64,000 nucleotides of DNA from Paenibacillus sp. EZ-K15 (GCF_002573715.1 NZ_PDHM01000007.1:5809-69808); one strand, 5' to 3'. Shown: positions 1 through 8,591, numbered from the stretch's first letter. The notes: generated by a model not told the origin, from the letters alone. Translations and numbers: made by a program.

Positions 1-420
1 GGTGAAGTTATCGAAGGCATCTGGCCCGAGATGCCGGCTGCCGATCACTCCGTCAGCAATTTGCGCACCAGTCAGTGAGCCTTCGGCAATCTGTGCGCCC
101 GTGAGCGAACCATCTGCAACGTGAGCGCCAGTAATGGAAGCCTTAGCAATGTTGCTGCCGGTCACCGATCCCTCATCTAGGGTGAAGTTATCGAAGGCAT
201 CCGGCCCGAGATGCCGGCTGGCGATGGCTCCGTCGGCAATTTGCGTACCAGTCAGTGAGCCTTCGGCAATCTGTGCGCCCGTGAGCGAACCATCTGCAAC
301 GTGATCGGCGGTGATGGAAGCCTTAGCAATGTTACTGCCGGTCACCGATTCTTCGTCTAGGATGAAGTTATCGAAGGCATCCGATCCGAGATGCCGGCTG
401 CCGATGGTCCCATCGGCAAT
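1..420 (-). repeat. 180-bp higher-order tandem repeat inside the repeat gene
   Basis: Two nearly identical 180-bp units (1-180 and 181-360) and the first 60 bp of a third (361-420) lie in tandem. Each encodes 60 residues, i.e. six 10-residue repeats, one of them the distinctive block D-A-F-D-N-F-T-L-D-E. Most remaining 10-residue repeats of the gene are diverged at DNA level, so these units look recently duplicated. Copy number may continue beyond the window edge. Confidence 0.9.
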
Positions 421-3414
421 TTGAGCTCCTGTGAGAGAGCCGTTCGCAATGTGAGCACCGGATATCGTCTCCTTCGAAATCTTGCTTCCCGTAATTCCAC
501 GGTCCTGCATATGTTCCGTTGTGATTGCGCCGGCTTCGATATGCTGCGAACCGATGCTAGAAATTTGCAGGTGATGGGGAAGAACGGCGCCCTCCGCCAG
601 CTGCCTCGATTTAACGGCCCCCGTCTGCAAATGATCGACGCCAACACTGTCCGGCTGCAGGTGGACATGACCGACAGACTGATTTCCTAGATGTGCTGCG
701 TTGACCGAGTACGGCGCCAAATGATGGCTCTGAATCGAGAACAATTCAACATGCTTGGAGCTCACAGCACCTTCGGCGATATGTCCGCTCTGGATCGATT
801 CTCCGGCGACATGCTCAGGAAGGACGGCGCCGTTCGTAATATGTGCGGATTCTATACTCTCGGCTTGAATGTGCCGGGCATTGACAGAGCCGGAAGCAAT
901 ATGGCGGCCGGTCACAGATCCTTCATCCATATGCTGTGATTTGACAATATCCACGCCCAGGTGGTCAGACTGGACGCTCGCTTCTTGCAGATGCACTGTT
1001 GAAATGGAGAGAGGCTTGATCTTATCGCCACTCACGGCATTCGCTTGCAGTGCGGCTCCCGAGACCGACGAAGGCGAGAGATGGGCTTCTGTAATGGATT
1101 GTGATCTGATTTTTACGCCCGGGATGCTGCCGTCTGCAAACAACGCTTCCGCTGAGCGGCTTTCGTCTGCCAGATGGCTTAACGTGATGGATTTTTTCTT
1201 CAAGTGATAGCCATGAATGGCTTCCTGCACGATATGTTTGCCCAGGATGGATTCCAGTCCCAGATGCGCGCCCTCTACAGCTTGCGGAGCAATTTTCTCC
1301 GAAGTAACGGCCTTATTCTGAATCGCTTCTGAAGTTACCGAATACGGAGAGAAGTGAGTGGATTGAACCGCCTTTGGAGCTATTTTGCCAGCGGAGACAC
1401 TGCTCTCAGCTAGTTTATTTGAAGTAACGGCCAGGTCTGTCAGTTTATCCGTGGACACGCTTTCCGGAGACAGCTTCAGCGATGTTACTGCATGGTCCCC
1501 CAAATGTCGTGGCGCAATAACCCCATCGCCGATTGAGGACTCCACAATGCTGCCTGCAGCAATTTTATCTGTCGTTACCGCTCCCTGGGCGAGCGCTTGT
1601 GACCGTACGCTTCCCTTCTGCAGATGGCGGCTGGCCACAGAGCCATCGGTCAGATGCGGCTCGCGAACCGCACCGTTTTGCAGGGCTTCAGCACCTACAC
1701 TGCCTGCTGACAAGTGCTGCTGCTGAATGGCTTCGCTGGCGATATTGCCGGAGGTTACGCCATGTTTAGCAATAATGGCTCCGCCAACCGATCCAAGCGC
1801 AAGCTTTTGGCTGGTCACGCTTTTGGGTGCCAGCGTCTCTTCGCCGACGGATGCAGGCTGAAGATGCTGCTTCCCGATCGCTCCGTCTGCCAGATGCTGT
1901 TCTGCTATCGTTTTGGGCTGAATGGCACGCCCTATGACGCTCTGAGTCGCGAAATGCTGAGGTAAGATGCTGCCCTCGGCAATATGCTCTGCATTTACAC
2001 TATCCGCAGCGAGATGCCGGGTTTGAATGGCATCCGATGCAATTTGATCCGATTCCACCGCACCCTTAGCCAAATGGCGCGTTTGAACGGCTTCATTGGC
2101 AATTTTGTTAGGGAGTATGCTCTGATCCGCGATTTTCGAAGCCGTAACCGCTTGTTCAACCAGCTTCACCGTATGGACGGATTGATCGGCAAGCTTGGAA
2201 CTGGTGATACTGGAATCAGACAGATGGCGAGCGGATATAGCGTTGATGCTGATCTGATCGGAACCGATGGAGCCGGGCTGGATTTGCTCTGATCCTATGG
2301 CTCTGTCCGCTAAATGTCGGGAGCTGAGCGAGCCCTCTTTAATATGCCCTGCGTTGATGGCACCGTCTGCAATTAGGCCTGGCCCGATGCTGCCGGCAGC
2401 AATGTGCTTCGCAGTTACGGCCTCGCTGGTCAAATGTTTGCTTTCGATGCTTTGCGGTTTTATGTGAGAGCCTGAGATGGTGTCATCGGCGATTTTTTTG
2501 CCTGTTACGGCTTCGTCACGGATTTTGGTTGAAGTGACTGCATCCTCCGCAAGCTTGGAGCTATGGACGCTCTCATTAGCGAGATGTCGGGTTTCTACGG
2601 CGCTGGATGCGATTTTGTCCCCTTGAACCGCTTGGTCTTCGAGCAGGTCGCTTGTCACGAGGAGCTGTTGAAGATGACGTGCAGTAATAGCCCCATCCGC
2701 GATTTTTTCGCTGACCACGGCGTGGTCAGCCAGTTTCTGTGAGGTTACACTACCATCCTTGATCTTGCTGGCATTTACGGAACCGTCCCGAAACTTGCGC
2801 GTAGATAAGATGCCATCCATCAGATGTTCTCCTGTGACCGATAATGGCGCGATTTTTCCGGAAGTTACGGATTCGTCGGCAAGGTGCAGACTAGTGATGC
2901 TGTAATCCTGTATAGCTTCAGGTCCGACGGCACCACGTGACAGCTTGGATGCTGTGACCGCTCTCGAAGCGATCCGGCTTTCGGTTACCGCATATTCCCC
3001 TATGTCCTCGGTATATATGAATGCGCCCTTAATTTCAGGCATCTCCTTTTCCGAAATCAACTGCACATGCTCGTTCTCCATCTCTGGAAGGGATGGGGGA
3101 TCGTTAGGCATGGTCGGGGGTTCAGCGGCTACAGCATCTTCTGTAGGTATGATAGCATCTTCGTCAGATATCGATAGTGGGGTGTTTTCTTTGTTTTCTT
3201 TATTTTCTTTGTCTTCTTCTTGTTTTAATTCCATGAGGCCGATAAGATCCTCATCCAGATCCATAATGGTTGCTGCTGAGAGGATATGGGCATCTTTATC
3301 TTTTTTGTGGCTGCGTCCTTTATTTCGCTCAAGCAGATCGAATTCCCTCGTACTGGGATCTACCCTGTAGGGCTGGGAAGAGGAAGATGATGGGCTTTTC
3401 TTCTTTTTCTTCAA
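1..3414 (-). CDS. giant 10-residue-repeat protein (partial, C-terminus outside window)
   Basis: An uninterrupted minus-strand frame runs off the left edge (about 1,138 codons visible). I chose TTG at 3414 because AAGGAG lies 9 nt upstream; an in-frame ATG at 3441 has no visible ribosome site. The first ~150 residues are charged and low-complexity (Lys-rich start, a Glu/Lys/Asn run, a Pro-rich stretch). From about position 2970 to the window edge the protein is a strict 10-residue repeat of the type S-V-T-x-x-K/H-I-A-D/E-G, nearly one hundred copies in constant phase. No signal peptide or cysteine is evident. Such short Ile/Val/Gly-spaced repeats suggest a beta-solenoid or fibre; similar repeats occur in phage tail fibres and in Paenibacillus repeat proteins that I recall as WIAG-tail proteins, but the diagnostic C-terminus is not visible. 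Function unknown; a surface, spore or particle fibre is inference. Confidence 0.8.
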   Translation of the reverse strand, partial: MKKKKKSPSSSSSQPYRVDPSTREFDLLERNKGRSHKKDKDAHILSAATIMDLDEDLIGLMELKQEEDKENKENKENTPLSISDEDAIIPTEDAVAAEPPTMPNDPPSLPEMENEHVQLISEKEMPEIKGAFIYTEDIGEYAVTESRIASRAVTASKLSRGAVGPEAIQDYSITSLHLADESVTSGKIAPLSVTGEHLMDGILSTRKFRDGSVNASKIKDGSVTSQKLADHAVVSEKIADGAITARHLQQLLVTSDLLEDQAVQGDKIASSAVETRHLANESVHSSKLAEDAVTSTKIRDEAVTGKKIADDTISGSHIKPQSIESKHLTSEAVTAKHIAAGSIGPGLIADGAINAGHIKEGSLSSRHLADRAIGSEQIQPGSIGSDQISINAISARHLSDSSITSSKLADQSVHTVKLVEQAVTASKIADQSILPNKIANEAVQTRHLAKGAVESDQIASDAIQTRHLAADSVNAEHIAEGSILPQHFATQSVIGRAIQPKTIAEQHLADGAIGKQHLQPASVGEETLAPKSVTSQKLALGSVGGAIIAKHGVTSGNIASEAIQQQHLSAGSVGAEALQNGAVREPHLTDGSVASRHLQKGSVRSQALAQGAVTTDKIAAGSIVESSIGDGVIAPRHLGDHAVTSLKLSPESVSTDKLTDLAVTSNKLAESSVSAGKIAPKAVQSTHFSPYSVTSEAIQNKAVTSEKIAPQAVEGAHLGLESILGKHIVQEAIHGYHLKKKSITLSHLADESRSAEALFADGSIPGVKIRSQSITEAHLSPSSVSGAALQANAVSGDKIKPLSISTVHLQEASVQSDHLGVDIVKSQHMDEGSVTGRHIASGSVNARHIQAESIESAHITNGAVLPEHVAGESIQSGHIAEGAVSSKHVELFSIQSHHLAPYSVNAAHLGNQSVGHVHLQPDSVGVDHLQTGAVKSRQLAEGAVLPHHLQISSIGSQHIEAGAITTEHMQDRGITGSKISKETISGAHIANGSLTGAQIADGTIGSRHLGSDAFDNFILDEESVTGSNIAKASITADHVADGSLTGAQIAEGSLTGTQIADGAIASRHLGPDAFDNFTLDEGSVTGSNIAKASITGAHVADGSLTGAQIAEGSLTGAQIADGVIGSRHLGPDAFDNFT

Positions 3415-3521
3415 AACAACACGCTCCTTCCGAATACTCATCGTCTCGGTATCATATGCAGCCGTTTAGGCGGCTGTCACTGGTCTTTTGGGATTCGACA
3501 CACGAAAGGGCAGCGTAACAT

Positions 3522-3550
3522 GGAAAAGGACCCGGCCAAAGGCCGAGTCC
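3522..3550 (-). terminator. intrinsic terminator, minus strand
   Basis: A 10-bp GC-rich stem (3541-3550 with 3528-3537, one G-T pair) with a 3-nt loop is followed on the minus strand by TTTT. It lies between the leader promoter and the repeat-protein start, so it could attenuate that gene or end an independent small RNA. Confidence 0.65.
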
Positions 3551-3835
3551 TTGATTGAGCGCTAAAAAGCACATATAAAATTTAACCCCTGACGGCCAAT
3601 AACGGCAGTACAGTCGGTTCCGTATTTGAAGTATTTTCAAGAATCTTTGCTTCTAAAACGACAAAAGCCCTGCCTCTCTTTCGTCCTTGCGGCTCCGATG
3701 ACCGCTCCAGTGTGAATCAGAAAACCGTTCCATAAAACTCTTACTCTTAGGGTCATAAAATAGGAATTTGCACTTCAACAGAGATGTAAATAACCATGTT
3801 TCGAGGAACTAACGGGGTTAAACTTCATGTAACAA
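3522..3835 (-). ncRNA. candidate structured RNA or long 5' leader of the repeat gene
   Basis: On the minus strand a sigma-A-like promoter (3842-3870) is followed by a segment whose ends can pair through nine bases (TTTAACCCC near 3820 with GGGGTTAAA near 3577), and then by an intrinsic terminator (3522-3550). Internal hairpins include GCGG...CCGC near 3700. The layout promoter, closed multi-helix domain, terminator, then a gene at 3414 fits either a stand-alone RNA of about 310 nt or an attenuated leader. I compared it by eye with common riboswitch consensus motifs (purine, SAM, TPP, lysine, c-di-GMP, c-di-AMP, cobalamin, T-box) and found no match. Confidence 0.4.
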
Positions 3836-3841
3836 TTACTT

Positions 3842-3870
3842 ATTATAGCACAAGTACTCGTAATAAGCAA
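3842..3870 (-). promoter_or_regulatory. sigma-A promoter, minus strand
   Basis: TTGCTT (3865-3870) and TATAAT (3842-3847) on the minus strand are separated by exactly 17 nt. It drives transcription toward the candidate structured RNA and the repeat-protein gene. Confidence 0.7.
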
Positions 3871-4066
3871 AGATATTTAAATGAATATTAGAATGTCATG
3901 TAAAAACGCTTGATTTTTTCCTGAAATCCAACGATATTCATATTAACAGTTTTTTCTTGCAAATTCTGCAGCTGAAATCTTAAAATTGTAGCATCATGTG
4001 TCGAATACGTTCGGATCTCATATGCCTTGCCGATGTGTATCATCTGTTAATGAAAGTAGGCGTTCC

Positions 4067-5572
4067 ATGCAACTGTATAAGTCTTTTCTTAAACAGCTAA
4101 TCCGGAACTATATGATCGGGTCCATTGCAGCTGTGCTTGTTGTGGGTGGCGTATTAATGGTAACGACTCTGGAAATTCCTTTTGAGGAAGGCGCGCGTCT
4201 TGTGGTCATATTGGCCATCTCGTTCATGGTGATGATTGCGTCGGAGCTGACCGTCTTTCTTCGGTATTTACGACCGATTCACGCGGGGTTTGATGAAGGC
4301 CATACGGATTTGGAAACGTTGGAAAAAGCATACTTGAGTATACACCGCATGCCGCGTATGGTGGTATACCGCATATTCGGACCTCATCTGCTCGGTTTGT
4401 CGCTTCCGGCCATTCTGCTTACGGTTTGGATGATGGAGCAGGAAAAACTGAATTTTCCGCCGTTCTATATATGGCTGGCTTGCCTTGGGGCGGTCCTGCT
4501 AGCCAGCTGTCATGCCATGATCGAATTCTTCCTGACGATCGCTGCTATCCGTCCGCTGATCAAGGAGATCCGGCGGCAGGCGTTGTCGCGTTATGGCGTG
4601 GATTTTTCCCTTGAGGGCCATGTATTCATGGCGATTCGGACGAAGTTTCTGCTGAGCACGATGCTGATCGGCACCTTTCCGCTGTTTCTGTTCAGTCTAG
4701 CGGTGCAGATCCGTCTGGAGGGACTCAGTCAGATCGTAGCTCAGCAGTACTGGGGTTGGGCTGGATTTATATTGCTTCTGGGTGTCGGTTTTGCTTATAT
4801 CGGCGCTTGGCTCTTGACCCAGGATTTACAGCGGCCGATCCGGCAGCTGTACCGGGCGATGAATGAGATTAAGGAAGGACGTCTGATCCAGACCTCCAAT
4901 CTCTATTCCGATGAATTCTCCAATTTGATCGCGGGGTTCAATATGATGGTTCGCGGTCTGCAGGTGCGGGAGGAGCGGAACCGCAAGCTGCTGGACAGTT
5001 ACTTTGCTGCCCTGGCAGCGGCGCTGGATGCCAGAGATCCTTACACGGCAGGTCATTCGCTTCGGGTGGCGGAATACTCGGTGTTAATCGGCCAGTTGGC
5101 GGGACTCAGCGAAGTGCAGGTTGATCTTTTGCACAAGACGGCATTGCTGCATGATATCGGCAAAATTGGGGTCCGGGACAACATTTTGTTGAAGGAAGGA
5201 AAGCTGACGGCAGAGGAGTTCGATCAAGTAAAGGCCCACCCGGCTCAAGGAGAGAACATTCTGCTGCAGATCGAGCCTGCCGATGCGATGGCGCCTTATC
5301 TGGAGGGAGTGCGATCCCATCATGAGCGTTATGACGGGGGCGGATATCCTGATGGGTTGAAGGGGAAGGAAATCCCGCTGTTTGGCCGAATTATTGCTGT
5401 GGCCGATGCCTATGATGCCATGACGTCGGATCGGCCCTACCGCAGCGGCATGAAATCCGTGGATGCCTTGAACATACTGGAAGCCGGTAGGGGAACCCAG
5501 TGGGATCCCGATTATGCGGGCATGTTCGTTAAATATATGAAAGCGGAGAAGAAGGTCATTACGATCCGCTAG
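4067..5572 (+). CDS. membrane HAMP / HD-GYP domain protein, probable c-di-GMP phosphodiesterase
   Basis: About 501 residues. The frame opens earlier (GTG 3998), but ATG 4067 has an AGTAGG-like ribosome site 6 nt upstream and starts just before the first membrane segment. Six hydrophobic helices occupy the N-terminal half, followed by a HAMP-like linker (begins QDLQRPIRQLYRAMNEIKEG) and a C-terminal HD-GYP domain. The domain shows the metal-binding HD pair in LLHDIGKIGV and the family motif HHERYDGGGYPDGL, then ADAYDAMTSDRPYR. HD-GYP proteins hydrolyse cyclic di-GMP; here the activity would be cytosolic and membrane-coupled. No classic sensory domain is recognisable, so the signal may be sensed by the membrane part. 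It is monocistronic, ended by a terminator at 5622-5658. Confidence 0.88.
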   Translation: MQLYKSFLKQLIRNYMIGSIAAVLVVGGVLMVTTLEIPFEEGARLVVILAISFMVMIASELTVFLRYLRPIHAGFDEGHTDLETLEKAYLSIHRMPRMVVYRIFGPHLLGLSLPAILLTVWMMEQEKLNFPPFYIWLACLGAVLLASCHAMIEFFLTIAAIRPLIKEIRRQALSRYGVDFSLEGHVFMAIRTKFLLSTMLIGTFPLFLFSLAVQIRLEGLSQIVAQQYWGWAGFILLLGVGFAYIGAWLLTQDLQRPIRQLYRAMNEIKEGRLIQTSNLYSDEFSNLIAGFNMMVRGLQVREERNRKLLDSYFAALAAALDARDPYTAGHSLRVAEYSVLIGQLAGLSEVQVDLLHKTALLHDIGKIGVRDNILLKEGKLTAEEFDQVKAHPAQGENILLQIEPADAMAPYLEGVRSHHERYDGGGYPDGLKGKEIPLFGRIIAVADAYDAMTSDRPYRSGMKSVDALNILEAGRGTQWDPDYAGMFVKYMKAEKKVITIR

Positions 5573-5621
5573 CGGTGTCAAGCAGGGAATCGCAGCTGGT
5601 TCTGTGGAATAGGAATAAGAA

Positions 5622-5658
5622 AGAGACCGTACCTGTGCAGGTAAACGGCCTCTTTTTT
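5622..5658 (+). terminator. intrinsic terminator after the HD-GYP gene
   Basis: Stem AGAGACCGT / ACGGCCTCT with an inner ACCT/AGGT pairing and a T run from about 5653. Confidence 0.85.
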
Positions 5659-5902
5659 GTGAGACTGTCATTAACATATCACTGGACCCCAGGGCAGCCA
5701 GACAAGTGTTGCGATTTCCATACTGCTTCTGCCAGTTGGCTAGGGATGAATGAAATATGGATATCATATCATCTGTTGAGTCGTATACCGTCTCATCGTG
5801 ATGACATCGTTTGCCAGGATTCAGAGAAACTTCTAAGGGGTATACACAAGTAAAGGCGATTCTACATTTCATCATTCATTACTCTAAGAGGAGCTGATAT
5901 TT
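5659..5902. other. intergenic region upstream of the CsbD-like gene
   Basis: No gene seen. A GGGTAT hexamer at 5838-5843 resembles a sigma-B -10 element, which would suit a CsbD-type stress gene, but no GTTT-type -35 lies at the right distance (the nearest is 23 nt away), so the promoter is unproven. Confidence 0.4.
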
Positions 5903-6106
5903 ATGGATAGCAACGTATTTAAAGGGAAATGGAAACAGATGAAGGGTGAAGCGAAGAAGCAATGGGGCAAATTGACGGATGACGATCTTGATGTGATCGA
6001 CGGCGAGAAAGATAAATTGGTTGGCAAGCTGCAGGAACGATACGGACATACGAAGGATGCGGCGGAGCGTGAATATACGGATTGGAGTTCAAGATACCGC
6101 GACTAG
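5903..6106 (+). CDS. CsbD-like general stress protein
   Basis: A 67-residue hydrophilic protein, the normal size for the CsbD family, with the typical start MDSNVFKGKWKQMKGEAKKQWG and the later D-G-x-K-D-K-L-x-G-K-L-Q-E-R-Y-G stretch. Ribosome site GAGGAG is 12 nt upstream of ATG. CsbD proteins are small helical proteins of unknown biochemical role; in Bacillus subtilis csbD belongs to the sigma-B stress regulon. The gene is followed after 32 nt by a small unknown gene with which it may be co-transcribed, and a terminator closes the pair. Confidence 0.9.
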   Translation: MDSNVFKGKWKQMKGEAKKQWGKLTDDDLDVIDGEKDKLVGKLQERYGHTKDAAEREYTDWSSRYRD

Positions 6107-6138
6107 TCTTGAGGAAGATAAGGGAGGCAGAACGAATC

Positions 6139-6414
6139 ATGTTGGAATCCCGGGTTGTGACTGGCAAGGTGATCGATATTCGTGACGGCAAGGTGTTTAC
6201 CTTACACGGAGACATGGTCAGCACCTATCATTTGGGATACTATGAGATGATGAATGAGGAAGGTCTTCCTGTCACAGACAGTCAGCAGGCGTCAGTGTCC
6301 ACCGCGGGGCTTATGGCGAAGGAAACGGCCGAATCCTCCGGCTGGCTCCGCAGGGAGTGGAAACCGCTGACCAGTTTCATAACAGCTTGGAGAAAGAGTG
6401 CAAATCGAGCCTGA
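6139..6414 (+). CDS. hypothetical protein (91 aa)
   Basis: I do not recognise the family. The frame opens at TTG 6082 inside the CsbD-like gene, but ATG 6139, preceded by GGGAGG about 12 nt upstream, is the more credible start. The N-terminal half (MLESRVVTGKVIDIRDGKVF) is beta-rich and resembles a short nucleic-acid or ligand-binding barrel only superficially; the C-terminus is polar with several Trp. No membrane segment or signal peptide. Its stop codon lies inside the loop of the downstream terminator, so it is the last gene of the CsbD transcription unit. Confidence 0.6.
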   Translation: MLESRVVTGKVIDIRDGKVFTLHGDMVSTYHLGYYEMMNEEGLPVTDSQQASVSTAGLMAKETAESSGWLRREWKPLTSFITAWRKSANRA

Positions 6415-6428
6415 TTTGCGCTCTTTTT
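6396..6428 (+). terminator. intrinsic terminator overlapping the stop codon of the preceding gene
   Basis: Stem GAGTGCAAATC / GATTTGCGCTC followed by TTTTT; the TGA stop codon at 6412-6414 spans the loop and the start of the right arm. Confidence 0.85.
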
Positions 6429-6503
6429 ATGTCTTTTTAAGCTTGGATGTTCAGGTTATGCGCCATGAGAAATTCATGTGAGTTTTATATTTAAAAAGTC
6501 ATA

Positions 6504-6531
6504 TTGACTTGGGTCCGATGCGGTGTAGAAT
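6504..6531 (+). promoter_or_regulatory. sigma-A promoter of the MFS gene
   Basis: TTGACT (6504-6509), 16-nt spacer, TAGAAT (6526-6531), about 30 nt upstream of the MFS frame. Confidence 0.7.
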
Positions 6532-6560
6532 GAGGTCAAAAGGAAGTATGATCAGCCCAT

Positions 6561-7847
6561 TTGAAGTCATCGAAGGAGTGTATCACCATCAAGGCTGTCC
6601 AGGTTATTCACAAGCCGCGCAAACAGGTTTCGCACCAGCGCAAACATTTGATGACGGCTACATGGGAAGGGGTGCCGGCCGTCATTCTGCAGGCGCTATT
6701 GGGCGGTCCCTTCTTGACAGGGTACTTATTGTACTTAGGTGCGGAATCCAGTGAGGTTGGGTTTGTTCTGGCTGTCACTACGCTGTTCAACGTGCTTCAG
6801 ATTCTGGTTGCGTACCTGATCCAGCGCCTGCAATACCGCAAGAAGGCGATGATTGTTTTCACCTTTATGCACCGCATTTTGTGGGGGGCCACGGGGATCA
6901 TCCCGTTTATCTTCCCGGAACGATGGTGGATTCCGGTGTTTATGATCCTCTATATGGCCGCCTTTATTGCCAATACCGTATCCGGTATGCTCTGGACCTC
7001 GCTGATCAGCGACATGGTGCCGTCCAAGGTCCGGGGACGTTATTTTGGCATACGTAATACCATTTTGAATGCGCTCGGCGCCTTGACTCTGTTTGTTGGC
7101 GGGATCATCCTGGACCGTGTTCCCGGCGGCGGTGGCTTCCTTATTCTGTTCATCATTTCTTGGATCGCCATTGCTGCTAACTTATCCTTATTCTTTTTGT
7201 ACCCTGACCCTCCCTTCGAGCACTCGAGCGAGCGTAAGTTTAAGGCGATGATCCGAAAGCCGCTGTCGGATACCACGTTTATCAAATCTACACTGTTTCT
7301 GGCGGGCTGGCTCTTCCTGCAGACGTTGATTGTTCCGCTCTACTCGTATGCGATGCTGGACGTCCTGCATATTTCGTATTCGGTCGTATCCATTATGACC
7401 GTTGCACAGACCGTGATCATGATGATCGGTTTCTACGTATGGGGGAATTTGAATGCGCGCTTTCGCAACAGAACCTTGCTCTATTGGACATTGCCGCTGA
7501 TTGCGGGGTCATGCTTGACATGGGGCTTGCTGTCCGTCCTGCCCGTGATTCCGGTGCTGCTGCTGTCTCATATGCTGCTTGGTGCCGGCGTAGGCGGCTT
7601 TAACCAGCTTGCCTTTAACTTTATGATCGGGGATACGCCGAAAAGCGAACGACCAATGTTTATCGCCGTATACTCTGCCATCACGGGTTTTACCTCTTTT
7701 CTGGGTCCCGTGCTGGGCGGGTTCATATTCAAAGGGATCGCAGATGCACCGGACTGGGTAGCCCGATATGGCTTCCAAACCACAGTGGGCATGCTGATGG
7801 TGCTCATCGCTTTGACGGTGGGGCGGAGAGTGCTTCGTGCTGCTTAG
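6561..7847 (+). CDS. MFS transporter
   Basis: A 428-residue protein with about 12 hydrophobic helices, the normal size for a major facilitator. Typical features are the loop after helix 4 (SDMVPSKVRGRYFGIRN, matching the MFS G-R-x-x-G motif) and a polar central loop (FEHSSERKFKAMIRKPLS). Substrate cannot be told from sequence; distant relatives are often annotated as sugar or drug exporters. The start is doubtful: TTG 6561 is the only standard start near the promoter, yet the best ribosome site (AAGGAG at about 6575) is followed 9 nt later by ATC, not ATG. If TTG is used, its own GGAAG lies 13-14 nt upstream. The gene is followed by an NAD(P)-binding protein gene 75 nt downstream. Confidence 0.85.
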   Translation: MKSSKECITIKAVQVIHKPRKQVSHQRKHLMTATWEGVPAVILQALLGGPFLTGYLLYLGAESSEVGFVLAVTTLFNVLQILVAYLIQRLQYRKKAMIVFTFMHRILWGATGIIPFIFPERWWIPVFMILYMAAFIANTVSGMLWTSLISDMVPSKVRGRYFGIRNTILNALGALTLFVGGIILDRVPGGGGFLILFIISWIAIAANLSLFFLYPDPPFEHSSERKFKAMIRKPLSDTTFIKSTLFLAGWLFLQTLIVPLYSYAMLDVLHISYSVVSIMTVAQTVIMMIGFYVWGNLNARFRNRTLLYWTLPLIAGSCLTWGLLSVLPVIPVLLLSHMLLGAGVGGFNQLAFNFMIGDTPKSERPMFIAVYSAITGFTSFLGPVLGGFIFKGIADAPDWVARYGFQTTVGMLMVLIALTVGRRVLRAA

Positions 7848-7922
7848 AAGAGTGGCAGGCTGCAGAGGCCTTTCATGTCATTCATATTTCATATCATGAA
7901 TTGAGGGAGGGTGTGAGGTGGA

Positions 7923-8591
7923 ATGGTTGCACTCGTAGTCGGGGCCACAGGGCTTGTGGGTCGTATGGTAACCGAAGAACTGCTGGGCCGTGCGGAGGTG
8001 GAGGAGGTCCGCGTGCTGGTACGAAGACTTCCTGATGTTGCGCATCCCAAGCTGTTGCCTATTCTGGTGGAATGGGATCAGCTAGATCGATACAGCGAAG
8101 CTTTTTCCGGCGTCCATAGCGTGTATTGCTGCCTGGGAACAACGATCAAAAAGGCTGGTTCCCAGCAGCAGTTCCGTAAAGTGGATGTGGATTATGTCAT
8201 CAAGACAGCGGAATTGGCCAAGCGGTACGGGGTGAGACAATTTATGGCGGTCAGCTCCGCAGGCGCCAATCCGAAGGTGCGTAATTTCTATCTTCGGACC
8301 AAGGGAGAGGTTGAAGAGAAGCTGGCCAAGATTGGTTTTTGGGGGCTGCATCTGTTCAGACCGTCATTATTGCTGGGCGAGCGGCCCGAGTGGCGGTTTG
8401 GAGAGCGGGTGGCATCGGTTCTCATGACTTCCCTCGACTTTGCATTCAAAGGTCCGAAGCTGGCCCCATACCGGGCTATACCTGCGCGGAAAGTAGCCAA
8501 GTCGATGGTGAATATCGGCTTAACGGATATGAAAGGCCACCATGTGTATACCAATGAAGTCATCCATGTTCTCGGCGAGGCTGCCGATTAA
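7923..8591 (+). CDS. NAD(P)H-binding Rossmann-fold oxidoreductase-like protein
   Basis: 222 residues. The N-terminus carries a dinucleotide-binding loop G-A-T-G-L-V-G at residues 7-13, and the middle has VSSAGANPKVRNFYLRTKGE, the pattern of atypical SDR proteins related to HTATIP2/TIP30 and the NAD(P)H-binding YwnB group. The classic YxxxK catalytic pair is degenerate (Y-L-R-T-K), typical for this family. Start ATG has GAGGTG immediately upstream. Substrate unknown. It may be co-transcribed with the preceding MFS gene, as no terminator is visible between them. Confidence 0.78.
   Translation: MVALVVGATGLVGRMVTEELLGRAEVEEVRVLVRRLPDVAHPKLLPILVEWDQLDRYSEAFSGVHSVYCCLGTTIKKAGSQQQFRKVDVDYVIKTAELAKRYGVRQFMAVSSAGANPKVRNFYLRTKGEVEEKLAKIGFWGLHLFRPSLLLGERPEWRFGERVASVLMTSLDFAFKGPKLAPYRAIPARKVAKSMVNIGLTDMKGHHVYTNEVIHVLGEAAD

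Noticed and set aside
1..2500. Several plus-strand open frames of 66-113 codons across the repeat region
   Set aside because: They are shadows of the minus-strand repeat gene: their sequence has the same 30-bp period, they lack ribosome sites, and only the minus strand stays open over the whole stretch.
1..2970. Regular 30-bp spacing as a CRISPR array
   Set aside because: Repeats are not identical, there are no spacers of unique sequence between constant repeats, and the period encodes a protein repeat.
3452..3640. 62-codon minus-strand frame
   Set aside because: It overlaps the terminator hairpin and has no ribosome site; better explained by the structured leader.
5084..5875. 263-codon minus-strand frame
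   Set aside because: It runs antisense to the HD-GYP domain and through its terminator, and its product has no recognisable features.
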